Program-made: the position numbers and the translations under genes
Notes under the pieces: model-generated
The model's input: only the letters and a program-made list of their open reading frames with translations
Databases searched by the model: none
What the model was told of the DNA's origin: nothing
Source of the DNA: Prauserella alba
GTDB taxonomy: Bacteria > Actinomycetota > Actinomycetes > Mycobacteriales > Pseudonocardiaceae
Direction: 5' to 3'
DNA length: 64,000 bases
Assembly (NCBI RefSeq): GCF_024171735.1
Contig: NZ_JAMTCH010000005.1
Location: 124,001-188,000 of the forward strand
In this document: positions 51,454-59,491 of the stretch, piece by piece
Layout of the letters: every line of letters starts with the position of its first letter
Numbering within the stretch: the stretch's first letter is position 1

Positions 51454-52713
51454 ATGCTCAACGTCGCAGGCAGCTCCGATCACCCCCGGACGGCGGTTGT
51501 CGTCGGGGCGGGCGTCGTCGGGTTGTCGACCGCCTGGTTCCTGCAGGAACACGGGGTCGAGGTGACCGTCGTCGACCGTTCGGGCGTGGCCGCGGGGTCG
51601 TCCTGGGGCAACGCGGGCTGGCTCTCGCCCGGGCTCGCGCTGCCGCTCAACGACCCCGGCGTGCTGCGCTACGGCCTGCGCTCGTTGTTCGACCGCAAGG
51701 CCCCGCTGCACGTGCCGGCCAGGATCGATCCGGCACTGTGGCGGTTCCTGCTGCGCTTCGCCGCACGCTGCACCACGAGCGGCTGGGACCGCGTGGCCCG
51801 CGCGAACCTGCCGCTCAACGTCGAGAGCTTGAAGGCCTACGACACGCTCGCCGCAGGCGGTGTGGAGACCCACGCGGTGCAGGCTCCGATCACGGCCGCG
51901 TTCGAGAACCACGACCAGGCAGCCGTGCTGACCGGCGAGTTCGACCGCCTCGGCGATGCGGGCCAGCAGGTCTCGTACCAGCGGCTGAGCGCAGGTGAGC
52001 TGGGGGATTGGCTGCCGCAGGCCGCCGACCGGCTCGGCGAAGGGCTGCGCATCGACGGGCAGCGCTACGTCGACCCCGGGCAACTCGCCGGATCGCTCGC
52101 GGACGCCGTGCGCGGCCGGGGCGGTGTCATCCGCAACGGCTTCGACGTGGTCGACGTGCGGCCCCATGACCACGCGGTGACGCTGCGGTCGTCGTCCGGA
52201 TCCGTGTCGGCGCACGTCGCCGTACTGGCGGGCGGCGCGTGGTTCACCCGCCTCGGCCGTCGTTTCGGGATCCGGGTTCCGGTCCGTGCCGGTCGCGGCT
52301 ATTCGTTCACCGTGCCCACCGACGAGCCGGTGACCGGTCCGGTCTACCTGCCGGGGATCCGCGTGGCCTGCACGCCGTACCAGGGCGCGCTGCGGGTCGC
52401 GGGCACCATGGAGTTCCGCCGCGCCGACGATGCGCTCGACCCCGCGCGGATCGATGCCGTCGTCGAATCCGCCCGCCCGCTGCTGAAGGGGGTCCGCTGG
52501 GAGGAGCGCCGCGACGAATGGGTCGGTGCCCGCCCGGTCACCCACGACGGCAAGCCGCTGATCGGCGCGACGAACGCCCCCAACGTGTATGCGGCGGGCG
52601 GTCACGGCATGTGGGGCCTGACCCAGGGCCCCGTGACCGGACGGTTGCTCGCCGAGCAGATCGTCACCGGTAAACGGCCGGACGCGCTCCACGAGTTCGA
52701 TCCGCTGCGCTGA
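51454..52713 (+). CDS. FAD-dependent amino-acid oxidoreductase (DadA-like)
   Basis: 419 residues, ATG at 51454 with GGGAAGG upstream. Two-domain DAO fold: FAD motif VVVGAGVVGLSTAWFLQEHGVEVTVVD at the start, SSWGNAGWLSPGLALPLNDPGVL (typical of DadA-like dehydrogenases), VLAGGAWFTRLG, and the C-terminal ARPVTHDGKPLIGATNAPNVYAAGGHGMWGLTQGP, which contacts flavin. It should oxidise a D-amino acid or related amine to the keto acid, passing electrons to the respiratory chain. The divergent PucR regulator likely controls it. Confidence 0.88.
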   Translation: MLNVAGSSDHPRTAVVVGAGVVGLSTAWFLQEHGVEVTVVDRSGVAAGSSWGNAGWLSPGLALPLNDPGVLRYGLRSLFDRKAPLHVPARIDPALWRFLLRFAARCTTSGWDRVARANLPLNVESLKAYDTLAAGGVETHAVQAPITAAFENHDQAAVLTGEFDRLGDAGQQVSYQRLSAGELGDWLPQAADRLGEGLRIDGQRYVDPGQLAGSLADAVRGRGGVIRNGFDVVDVRPHDHAVTLRSSSGSVSAHVAVLAGGAWFTRLGRRFGIRVPVRAGRGYSFTVPTDEPVTGPVYLPGIRVACTPYQGALRVAGTMEFRRADDALDPARIDAVVESARPLLKGVRWEERRDEWVGARPVTHDGKPLIGATNAPNVYAAGGHGMWGLTQGPVTGRLLAEQIVTGKRPDALHEFDPLR

Positions 52714-52734
52714 ACCCCGTCGAAAGTGGCAGCC

Positions 52735-52947
52735 ATGACCGACAACGAGGGGCTGCGCGCCCACCGGCCGCACCCGACCGACGACGAACGCGGCGAACTG
52801 GAGTGGCTGCGCGTCGAGAACGAGCTGTTGCGTACGCAACGCGACGTACTCGAACGCATCGCCATCGGATTCGCCGAGGACCTGGGGGTCGCCCTGCCCC
52901 GCGGCATGATCCGGCCGGACGGCCCACCCTGCGAGGACACCCGATGA
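52735..52947 (+). CDS. Small leucine-zipper-like protein coupled to a GreA-like factor
   Basis: 70 residues. Almost the whole protein is one predicted helix with heptad leucines (GELEWLRVENELLRTQRDVLERIAIGFAEDLGV). This is reminiscent of the C-terminal zipper of IS3-family OrfA proteins (LRxENxxLRxxRDxLxxA), but there is no DNA-binding helix-turn-helix or transposase ORF around it. The stop overlaps the next ATG as ATGA, so it is probably co-translated with, and perhaps partners, the GreA-like protein. An in-frame GTG nine bases upstream is an alternative start. Confidence 0.65.
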   Translation: MTDNEGLRAHRPHPTDDERGELEWLRVENELLRTQRDVLERIAIGFAEDLGVALPRGMIRPDGPPCEDTR

Positions 52948-53402
52948 CCGACACCGGACAGACCTGGCTCACCGCCGAAGCCTTCGACCGGCTCCGCGGC
53001 GAACTCGACGACCTGCGCAACCGGCGTGACGACGATGCCGCCGAGGCGCTCGACGGCGGTGAGCGTGCGCTGCGCGACCGGCGCGTCCAGACCCGTATCC
53101 GGGAGATCGAAGCGTTGCTGCACAACGCCGTCGTGGGCAGGCCGCCGCCGGACGACGGCGTCGCCGAACCCGGCATGGTGCTGACCGTGTGTTTCGACGA
53201 CGACCCCGACACCGAGACGTTCCTGCTCGGCGTGCGCGACGGTTCCGAATCCGACGGGCTGGCCGTCTACTCGCCGGACTCGCCGCTGGGCCGGGCGCTG
53301 ACCGGAGCCGTGCAGGGCGACGAGCGCACCTACACCGTCCCCAGTGGACAGACCGTCGTGGTGCGGCTGCTCCGCGCGGTGCCGTACGAGAACGCGCGCT
53401 GA
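52944..53402 (+). CDS. GreA/GreB-family transcription elongation factor-like protein
   Basis: 152 residues. N-terminal coiled-coil (LTAEAFDRLRGELDDLRNRRDDDAAEAL...RIREIEALLHNAVVG), then a FKBP-like C-terminal domain (PGMVLTVCFDDDPDTETFLLGV...LAVYSPDSPLGRALTGAVQGDERTYTVPSGQTVVVRLLRAVPY). SPLGRALTGA matches the SPxGxAL signature of GreA C-terminal domains. The coiled-coil tip has acidic DDDAAE instead of the canonical layout, so cleavage-stimulating activity is uncertain. It may be a paralogue that modulates RNA polymerase. It is coupled to the small zipper protein. Confidence 0.82.
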   Translation: MTDTGQTWLTAEAFDRLRGELDDLRNRRDDDAAEALDGGERALRDRRVQTRIREIEALLHNAVVGRPPPDDGVAEPGMVLTVCFDDDPDTETFLLGVRDGSESDGLAVYSPDSPLGRALTGAVQGDERTYTVPSGQTVVVRLLRAVPYENAR

Positions 53403-53454
53403 CGTGGCGGTGCACGCCGGCGCCCCCGCGGGTATCGAACGGCCTCGCGGCGGG

Positions 53455-54912
53455 TCAGGTCGCGCTCGCGGCGCCGGTGATGTTGCGGGCCATGCCGCCG
53501 AACACGATGTCGTGGAAGGGCGATACGGCGCGCCAGTACAACTGGCCCGCGAGCCCGTGGGGTTCGAACAGGGCGCGTTGCCGGTAACGCGCGCCGTCGC
53601 CGTCCGGCTCTACGGCGAGTTCGAGCCACGCGCGGCCCGGCAGCTGCATCTCGGCGCGGAGCCGGAGCAACCGTGGCCGTTCGACGGCTTCGACGCGCCA
53701 CCAGTCGAGTGCTTCGCCGACGTGCAGCTCGTGCGGGTCGCGTCGACCGCGTCGCAGGCCGACGCCACCGGCGATCCGGTCGGCCCAGCCGCGGACCGAC
53801 CACGCCAGCGGGAAGGAGTACCAGCCGTGTTCGCCGCCGATGGCTTCGATGACGTCCCACAGCTGTTCGGGTGTGGCGTCGGTGCGGCGTTCGCGAACGT
53901 CCCGGTACATGGTCCCGCCGGACCAGCCGGGGTCGGTGGGTAACGGGTCGGACGGCGCGGTCGGCCACGTCGCGTCGGACCACCGGGTGGGAACCTCGCG
54001 GTCGCGGATGCGGGTCAGCGCGAGTTCGAGTGCTTGTTCGTAGTGCAACAGGCCCTCGGCCGGCGGGGCGATGTGGGCGTCGATGTCGTGTTCGCGGCGA
54101 ACGACTTCGTGGACGAGCGATTCGATCAGCGGGATGCCGATGCTGCGCGGGACCGGGGTCACGAGATTGACCCACTGGGCGGACAACCACGGCGTCAGCA
54201 CCGGAACGGGCAGCACGACGCGCCGCGGCAGTCCCGAGACGACCGCGTAGCCGCGCATCATCTCGAGGTAGGTCAGCACGTCGGGCCCGCCGATGTCGAA
54301 CCGGCGGTGGACGTCGGCGGGCAGCTCGGCCGCACGGGTGAGGTAGTGCAGGACGTCCCGCACGGCGATCGGCTGGACACGGTTGTGGACCCATCGCGGG
54401 GTGACCATCACCGGCAGCCGCTCGGTGAGATACCGCAGCATCTCGAAACTGGCCGAGCCGGATCCGATGATCACCGCCGCCTGCAGCACCACGGTGGGTA
54501 CGCCCGAGTCGAGCAGGATCTGCCCGACCTCGTCCCGCGAAGCCAGGTGCTCGGACAACGGCTCGTCCTCGGCGGGTGTGATGCCGCCGAGGTAGATCAG
54601 CCTGGAAAGGCCCGCCCCGCGTGCCGCCGCCGCCACGTTCTCGGCGGCGTCCCGGTCGACCTGCACGAAGTCGGACCGGTGCAGCGCGTGCACGAGGTAG
54701 TAGGCCACCTGGCTGCCGGCCAACGCGGCGGCCATGTCGGACGGTTCGGTGACGTCGCCGCGCACGACCTCGACCTCGCCCCGCCACGGCACTTCGGCGA
54801 GCTTCTCGGGACTGCGGGCCACCACGCGCACCTCGTGGCCCGCCGCGAGCAGCTCGGGCACGAGCCTGCCGCCGATGTAGCCCGTCGCACCGAGCACCAC
54901 ACAGCGCATCAT
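53455..54912 (-). CDS. NAD(P)-binding protein with C-terminal DUF2867-like domain
   Basis: 485 residues. The first ~300 residues are an atypical/extended SDR: VVLGATGYIGGRLVPELLAAGHEVRVVARSPEKL, VAYYLVHALH, LIYLGGITPA and VQPIAVRDVLHYL. The last ~150 residues (MYRDVRERRTDATPEQLWDVIEAIGGEHGWYSFPLAW...FEPHGLAGQLYWRAVSPFHDIVFGGMARNI) fit DUF2867, a START-like lipid- or ligand-binding fold. This two-domain architecture is common in actinobacteria and bacteroidetes, but function is unknown. It is the last gene of a three-gene operon; its ATG overlaps the preceding stop (ATGATG). Confidence 0.85.
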   Translation of the reverse strand: MMRCVVLGATGYIGGRLVPELLAAGHEVRVVARSPEKLAEVPWRGEVEVVRGDVTEPSDMAAALAGSQVAYYLVHALHRSDFVQVDRDAAENVAAAARGAGLSRLIYLGGITPAEDEPLSEHLASRDEVGQILLDSGVPTVVLQAAVIIGSGSASFEMLRYLTERLPVMVTPRWVHNRVQPIAVRDVLHYLTRAAELPADVHRRFDIGGPDVLTYLEMMRGYAVVSGLPRRVVLPVPVLTPWLSAQWVNLVTPVPRSIGIPLIESLVHEVVRREHDIDAHIAPPAEGLLHYEQALELALTRIRDREVPTRWSDATWPTAPSDPLPTDPGWSGGTMYRDVRERRTDATPEQLWDVIEAIGGEHGWYSFPLAWSVRGWADRIAGGVGLRRGRRDPHELHVGEALDWWRVEAVERPRLLRLRAEMQLPGRAWLELAVEPDGDGARYRQRALFEPHGLAGQLYWRAVSPFHDIVFGGMARNITGAASAT

Positions 54913-55790
54913 CGGCTCCCTTCACAGGCGGCGCGATAGCCCTCGCGATAGGTCGGATAGGTGAACGTGTAGCCGCTCGCGCGAAGCCGGCTGCAGTCGC
55001 AGCGTTTGCCGGTCCCCCGCGCGGAGGGCTCATCGCCGGTCGGGGGCGGCGCGACGCCCAGCTCCCCGGCGACGAAGCGCAGTACGGCGCCCCGTTCGGC
55101 GGGTTCGTGGTCCACCCCGACGTACAGCGGATCGGGCCGGTCCACGCGGTCGGTCAGGTGCACGATCGCGTCGGCGGCGTCGTCGCGGTGGATGCGGTTG
55201 GTGTACACGGGCCGGGAGTCCACGGTCGCGGTGCCGTCGCGTACCGAAGCGACGAGGCGCCCGGGGCCCGGCCCGTAGAGCCCGGCCAGCCGCAGCACGA
55301 TCGCATCCGGCCGCCACTCGTGCAGGCGCCGTTCGGCTGCGCGCAGTTGCAGGCCGGTGGCCGTGTCCGGCTCGACGGGGGTGCGCTCGTCGACCAGGCT
55401 CCCGTCTCCCGCCCCGTAGACCGCGGTCGACGACACCAGCAGCACCCGCGGGCGGCCGGGCACGTCCCGGTCGATCGCCGCGAGCACGTTCGCCACACCG
55501 TTGACGTAGGTGTCTCGATAGGCCTCGGCGGTGCGGTCGTCGGCGGTCAGTGCCACCACGACCACGCCCATTTCCCTGGGCAGGCGGGGCTGTTCCGTTC
55601 GCAGGTCGACGGCCTGGCCCTCGACGGCGGCCGGTAGCCGCTCCGGGCGGCGACGCAAGCCCAGCACCCGGTAACCCTCGCCGGCGAGACGCACCGCCAC
55701 GCGAGTGCCGAGGTCGCCGCAGCCCGCGAGGACGGCGGTCGGTGCGGATCGCGGCGACCCGGACGGGGCGGGCGGCTCGTTTCCCGGCAT
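54909..55790 (-). CDS. NAD-dependent epimerase/dehydratase-family protein (YeeZ-like)
   Basis: 293 residues, ATG with GGGAGGA upstream. Rossmann motif AVLAGCGDLGTRVAVRLAGEGYRVLGLRRRPE (GCGDLG rather than the usual GxxGxxG with Ala/Phe), then VVVVALTADDRTAEAYRDTYVNGVANVLAAI, LLVSSTAVYG, LRLAGLYGPGP and IHRDDAADAIVHL. Overall this matches the YeeZ-like extended SDR subgroup. The YxxxK pair is not preserved in canonical form after VYG, so catalysis is uncertain. It lies between two other SDR genes, two bases after one and overlapping the other. Confidence 0.82.
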   Translation of the reverse strand: MPGNEPPAPSGSPRSAPTAVLAGCGDLGTRVAVRLAGEGYRVLGLRRRPERLPAAVEGQAVDLRTEQPRLPREMGVVVVALTADDRTAEAYRDTYVNGVANVLAAIDRDVPGRPRVLLVSSTAVYGAGDGSLVDERTPVEPDTATGLQLRAAERRLHEWRPDAIVLRLAGLYGPGPGRLVASVRDGTATVDSRPVYTNRIHRDDAADAIVHLTDRVDRPDPLYVGVDHEPAERGAVLRFVAGELGVAPPPTGDEPSARGTGKRCDCSRLRASGYTFTYPTYREGYRAACEGSR

Positions 55791-55792
55791 GG

Positions 55793-56776
55793 TCAGTCCT
55801 CCCTGTCAGGGCCGATGCCTGCGGCGTCGAGGCAGTAACGCCAGGCGCGCCGGACGACCCGGGGATCGTCACCCCGGCCCGGCAGATAGTGGTCCGGTCG
55901 CGGCCTGCGGTCGTGCCAGAACAGACCGGACCGCGGCGCGGGGTGTGTGGCCGCCAGCCACACCGCGGTGTCGGCGCCTTCGGCCGGGCTGCGCAGCAGC
56001 GGCGCCATGACGCGACGGAAGCCGGGCAGCGAACCGGTGACGCCGGGGGTGTCGACCCACCCGGGGTGCAGCGAATGCACGCCGATTCCCTCGGCGGCGT
56101 AGCGCCGGGACAGCAGCGGTGTGAACGCGACCTGGAGGCGTTTGGTGCGGGAGTAGGCCACGGCGCCGCGGTAACGGCCATGCCGGTACTCCGGATCGTC
56201 GGCGTGGACCGACTGGGTGTACATGCCTCCGGAGGAGACGAGCAGCACCCGCGCATCCGTGGACCGGGCGAGGGCGGTTCGCAGCCGATCGGTCAGTCGC
56301 AGCGGCCCCAGCACGTGCGTGGCCAGCGTGCTCTCGTGAGACTGCGGCGTCTCCGTGCGTTCCTCCGGCAACACCCCTGCGTTGTGCACCAGTACGTCGA
56401 TCACCGGGTGATCGCGACGCACCTGTTCGGCGCACCGGTCCACATCGTCGAGGTCGGCCACGTCGCACCGTGCGATACGAACGTCGGCGCGCGGTGATGC
56501 CTGCAGGACGGCCTCGCGGGCGCGCTCGCCACGGGATTCGTCCCGCACGAGCAGCAGCACCGTCGCGCCGAGCCGGGCGAGTCCGAGCGCGGTGGCCCGG
56601 CCGAGCCCGGCGCTCGCCCCGGTCACCACCGCGGTGCGGCCCACCAGCGCGTCCGGCCGCGGATCGGCGGGCCGGTGCCGTCGCCGGAGCCGGTAGCCGA
56701 GCCTGCTGTAGCCGGGCAGCACGGTGCGGTCGGCGAGTACGTCCGCAAGACGGCTCAACCGGTCAGCGCCGGACAT
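55793..56776 (-). CDS. Short-chain dehydrogenase/reductase (retinol-dehydrogenase-like)
   Basis: 327 residues. A ~48-residue N-terminal extension (YSRLGYRLRRRHRP) precedes the SDR core: VVTGASAGLGRATALGLARLGATVLLLVRD (cofactor), HNAGVLPEERTETPQSHESTLATHVLGP, LLVSSGGMYT (Ser) and YSRTKRLQV (Tyr-x3-Lys). VHSLHPGWVDTPGV completes it. RD after beta-2 suggests NADP(H). It is the first gene of the operon reading toward 53455 and is divergent from a MarR gene with paired operators between them, so it is probably repressed by that MarR protein. Substrate unknown. Confidence 0.88.
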   Translation of the reverse strand: MSGADRLSRLADVLADRTVLPGYSRLGYRLRRRHRPADPRPDALVGRTAVVTGASAGLGRATALGLARLGATVLLLVRDESRGERAREAVLQASPRADVRIARCDVADLDDVDRCAEQVRRDHPVIDVLVHNAGVLPEERTETPQSHESTLATHVLGPLRLTDRLRTALARSTDARVLLVSSGGMYTQSVHADDPEYRHGRYRGAVAYSRTKRLQVAFTPLLSRRYAAEGIGVHSLHPGWVDTPGVTGSLPGFRRVMAPLLRSPAEGADTAVWLAATHPAPRSGLFWHDRRPRPDHYLPGRGDDPRVVRRAWRYCLDAAGIGPDRED

Positions 56777-56865
56777 GGGACACCACTCCCGAAGTGTGGG
56801 GCCTGCGATGCGTCGCCGCAGCGAAACCGCCGCAACGAACCGCAGGCCTCGGCCTAGGTTGGCCG

Positions 56866-56918
56866 CTAGAAAATCTAGCTATACCGCACCCGACCCTACA
56901 TGCAGGTAGATTTTCTAG
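56866..56918. promoter_or_regulatory. Paired inverted operators between SDR operon and marR
   Basis: CTAGAAAATCTAG (56866-56878) and GTAGATTTTCTAG (56906-56918) are inverted copies of each other, differing at one base, 40 bases apart start to start. The right-hand site ends five bases before the MarR ATG, where it would mask initiation; the left-hand site covers the region upstream of the divergent SDR operon. This layout is classical for MarR-family autoregulation with control of a divergent operon. Confidence 0.75.
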
Positions 56919-56923
56919 CTACC

Positions 56924-57406
56924 ATGGCTGCCGTGGTGGACGAACGGACCGGGCGAGCGGTCGGTCTCGAGCTGCGGCGGGTCCTGCAAGCCGGTCGCGA
57001 GATGCAGGCCGCGCTGGCGCGGCGGCTCGGAGTGCGGGTGACCGACGTGCAGGCCATGGATCACGTGGCCGCCACGGACGAACCCCTCGGCACCGTCGAG
57101 CTCGGCGATCGGCTGGGAATGCGGTCCGCCTCGGCGGCTGCGCTGGTGAGCAGGCTCATCGAGGCCGGGCACGTCGTCCGCGAGTCCCACCCCGCCGACC
57201 GCAGGAGGGTCGTCCTGACGCCGACCGTTCACGGCCGGGCCGAGGTGCGCGATCAGCTCGCACCGATGCTGGACGAGCTGACCGCCGTCATCGGCGCACT
57301 CGACGATGCCGAGGCGGCCACGGTTCTGCGGTTTCTGCAGCAGGCCGGTGCCGTGATGCGGTCCTATGCCGCATCGGACACCGGCGAGGAGGACCGCGGG
57401 GACTGA
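56924..57406 (+). CDS. MarR-family transcriptional regulator
   Basis: 160 residues. Winged-helix MarR core: TDVQAMDHVAATDEPLGTVELGDRLGMRSASAAALVSRLIEAGHVVRESHPADRRRVVLTPTVHGRAEV, containing the DxRR wing motif (PADRRRV). An ATG at 56900 is in frame, but that start would lie inside the operator region and has no ribosome site. The ATG at 56924 also lacks one, so a leaderless transcript is possible. It should repress itself and the divergent SDR operon through the paired CTAGA-type sites, with release by an unknown small ligand. Confidence 0.88.
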   Translation: MAAVVDERTGRAVGLELRRVLQAGREMQAALARRLGVRVTDVQAMDHVAATDEPLGTVELGDRLGMRSASAAALVSRLIEAGHVVRESHPADRRRVVLTPTVHGRAEVRDQLAPMLDELTAVIGALDDAEAATVLRFLQQAGAVMRSYAASDTGEEDRGD

Positions 57407-57516
57407 CATCGCAGCGCGGTCCGTGCGTACGTCCACTCGCGACTGTCCACGACGGACTCAGCGGGTCACTGCATCGAAGCCGGATTCCGGCCGAAGGGAT
57501 GGCCGGAGTCGTGCGC

Positions 57517-58317
57517 TCACGGTGACGATTCGGCGCCGTCCCGGTCGGCGACGACGGTGTGCTGTTCCGGGCCTGTGCCGCGGACCTCGCCCGGTCGGGG
57601 CGGTGCGGTGAAGGCGTCCTCGGTGACGTCGGCGACCAGCTCGACCTTGCGTTCGCCGTACGCCCACGGGTTGACGACTCGGAGGACGAGGCAGAACCGG
57701 CCGTTCGTCCCGTACGTGCGGGTCAGCGTGTGGTGTTCGCGGCACAGATACCGCGCCGCGGCATGGTTGCTGATCGCGGTCTGGCCGCACAGCGCGAACA
57801 CCGGCGCGCCGTCGTCGGTGACGATCTTGGCGACCGCCACGTGTTCCGCCGTTCCCGGGGTCTTGTCGAAGGACTCGCCGCCGACGCGGATGGTCAGTTC
57901 CGCCGAATCGAGGTACGAGCCCATGGTGAGTCCGGGCAGGAACGTTTCCAGGTGTGCGGCCATCCGCGGGTTTGCCTCGGGTCCGCCGATGGTGAACTCG
58001 GCGTCGTCCCCGAGCTGGCGCTGCGGGACCCGCTGATCCGGTGACTGCAGGATCAGCTCGATCTCCGCGCCGCATTCCCGTGCCGCCGCGGCGATCTCGA
58101 CCACGGCGGCCGTGTCCCGCTGGTGCACGCTCAGTGCGGACACCGACGATGCGTGCCTCGGCATGTAGACGACGCAGTTCCCGCGGGTGTCGAGGCCGAA
58201 GAACCGGCGTCGCCGTTGCCTGCGACGACGTTGCCGGAGCAGTTGCCACACGAAGACGGCCGTGCCCGCGATCACGCTCGCGGCGAGGTTGATCGCGAGG
58301 TCCCCCAGTTCGGGCAT
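57517..58317 (-). CDS. Membrane-anchored hypothetical protein
   Basis: 266 residues from the ATG at 58317 (GAGAGGAG upstream). One N-terminal span (LAINLAASVIAGTAVFVWQLL, about 6-26) is followed by RQRRRRQRRRRFF, so the remaining ~230 residues should be cytoplasmic. That part starts GLDTRGNCVVYMPRHASS and continues SVHQRDTAAVVEIAAAARECGAEIELIL. Later come FTIGGPEANPRMAAHLETFLPG, VAVAKIVTDDGAPVFALCG and FCLVLRVVNPWAYG. It looks like a single globular alpha/beta domain. I recall similar unnamed proteins in Streptomyces but do not recognise a family. Monocistronic. Confidence 0.7.
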   Translation of the reverse strand: MPELGDLAINLAASVIAGTAVFVWQLLRQRRRRQRRRRFFGLDTRGNCVVYMPRHASSVSALSVHQRDTAAVVEIAAAARECGAEIELILQSPDQRVPQRQLGDDAEFTIGGPEANPRMAAHLETFLPGLTMGSYLDSAELTIRVGGESFDKTPGTAEHVAVAKIVTDDGAPVFALCGQTAISNHAAARYLCREHHTLTRTYGTNGRFCLVLRVVNPWAYGERKVELVADVTEDAFTAPPRPGEVRGTGPEQHTVVADRDGAESSP

Positions 58318-58699
58318 CGTTGCTCCTCTCGGCCGTGGCCGGGTGCGGCGGCCTGTGGTGGGAGTCCGGAAGCGCGTCCGGCGTCGGCGTCCGGCGTCGG
58401 CTTCCGGAGCCAGGTGTGAACGTGCGAGCGCCGAGCTGCGGAACGGGTCGCGGGGCGAGCGCCGTCCCGGGCGAACGCTGCGATCTGGTCGGGCCCGTGA
58501 TCTCGTCGGCTGCGGGTGACGGCATTGCTCGTCCGGCCGTCGTTGCGCCGGCACGCCACCACCGACGCGTTGATCGTATCCTCGTCCGGTTCCGCCGCGG
58601 GCCGAAATGAGCAGAGCGACGTCGGCAGCCCGAGTTCGTGGTCAGGCGCCCGCGGGCACCCGGCTGCCGATGGCCTGCGCGGCGCGACCGGGTTCGCGG
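58318..58699. other. 382-base stretch without a convincing gene
   Basis: Both strands carry long open frames from base composition, but none has a ribosome site or recognisable protein. GTCCGGCGTCGGC is nearly duplicated in tandem around 58376-58403. The left edge should contain the promoter of the membrane protein ending at 57517. Nothing else is evident. Confidence 0.4.
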
Positions 58700-59248
58700 T
58701 CAGTCCGAGTTCGGCGCGACGGCGGGACACGTCAACTGCAGTCCCGTGGCCGCGGTACGGCGGTCGACGATCGTCGTGGTGTGCCAGCCGCGAGGGCCGG
58801 CGCGCAGGGCGGCCTGCACCCTCGGCAGTCGCCGCAGGTGCCGCGCGAACGAGCCCTTGCGCACCACACGGCCCCTGGCGCGCTGTCCCGCCGCTGCGTC
58901 ATCCGGCCGGCAGTCGACCCACACGAAATGCCGCGGCCGGCCGCTCAGTACGCCCAGTGTCACCAACCAGGCGCGCGTCGGCACACCGGTAGCCGGATCG
59001 TGCACCACGACCGTGCCCCGTCGTCGAAGGACGACTGCGCTGACGAGCAGCCGGTGCACCAGGTGCACCGCCGGCCGGTAGCAGGCGTACGGCGTGCCTG
59101 CGGGCAGCATTTCCGTGAACCGGTCGCGCGTCGTGTCCGAATCGAGCACGACGAGCGGAGTGTCCGAATCGATGCTGCGCAACAACGTGCTCTTTCCCGA
59201 ACCCGGCAGTCCGGCAATGACCACCAGGGCCCTCGGTTCGATAGCCAT
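58700..59248 (-). CDS. P-loop ATPase/kinase of the zeta-toxin/AAA_33 type
   Basis: 182 residues. Walker A at the start: LVVIAGLPGSGKSTLLRSI. A following Asp-rich LVVLDSDTTRDRF is like the substrate/Mg site of small nucleotide or sugar kinases. Later TVVVHDPATG may be Walker B, and HFVWVDCRPDDAAAGQRARGR is reminiscent of the lid and nucleotide-binding Arg segment of AAA_33 proteins. Phosphorylates or hydrolyses an unknown substrate. No clear ribosome site; ATG at 59248 is preferred over an in-frame GTG nine bases upstream. No partner genes adjacent. Confidence 0.75.
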   Translation of the reverse strand: MAIEPRALVVIAGLPGSGKSTLLRSIDSDTPLVVLDSDTTRDRFTEMLPAGTPYACYRPAVHLVHRLLVSAVVLRRRGTVVVHDPATGVPTRAWLVTLGVLSGRPRHFVWVDCRPDDAAAGQRARGRVVRKGSFARHLRRLPRVQAALRAGPRGWHTTTIVDRRTAATGLQLTCPAVAPNSD

Positions 59249-59383
59249 CCGCAGCACGTGCCGTCAACGTTCCCTGGTCGTCGAACGTTCCGCGGCACCG
59301 GCATTCACGAGACCCGCACGGTACAGGCAGCCGCGACGGCGCCGGCACCCGGAAGCAGTGCGTCACGGCGGCAGTGTCACGGC

Positions 59384-59428
59384 GGTGCAGCGTTTCGGGG
59401 TGCAGCGTTCCGGGGTGCAGCGTTCCGG
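59384..59428 (+). repeat. Three tandem 15-bp units, pentapeptide-like
   Basis: GGTGCAGCGTTTCGG followed by two copies of GGTGCAGCGTTCCGG, then TGA two codon positions later in one frame. That frame reads GAAFRGAAFRGAAFR, matching the A-x-F/L-x-x pentapeptide periodicity. No intact gene surrounds it. It lies in the 243 bases between two minus-strand genes. Confidence 0.6.
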
Positions 59429-59491
59429 TGACTCCGTTGCCGGGGGGGTGATCGGCGATCGGCTGGAGATCGTCGAGGTCGTGACCTCATG

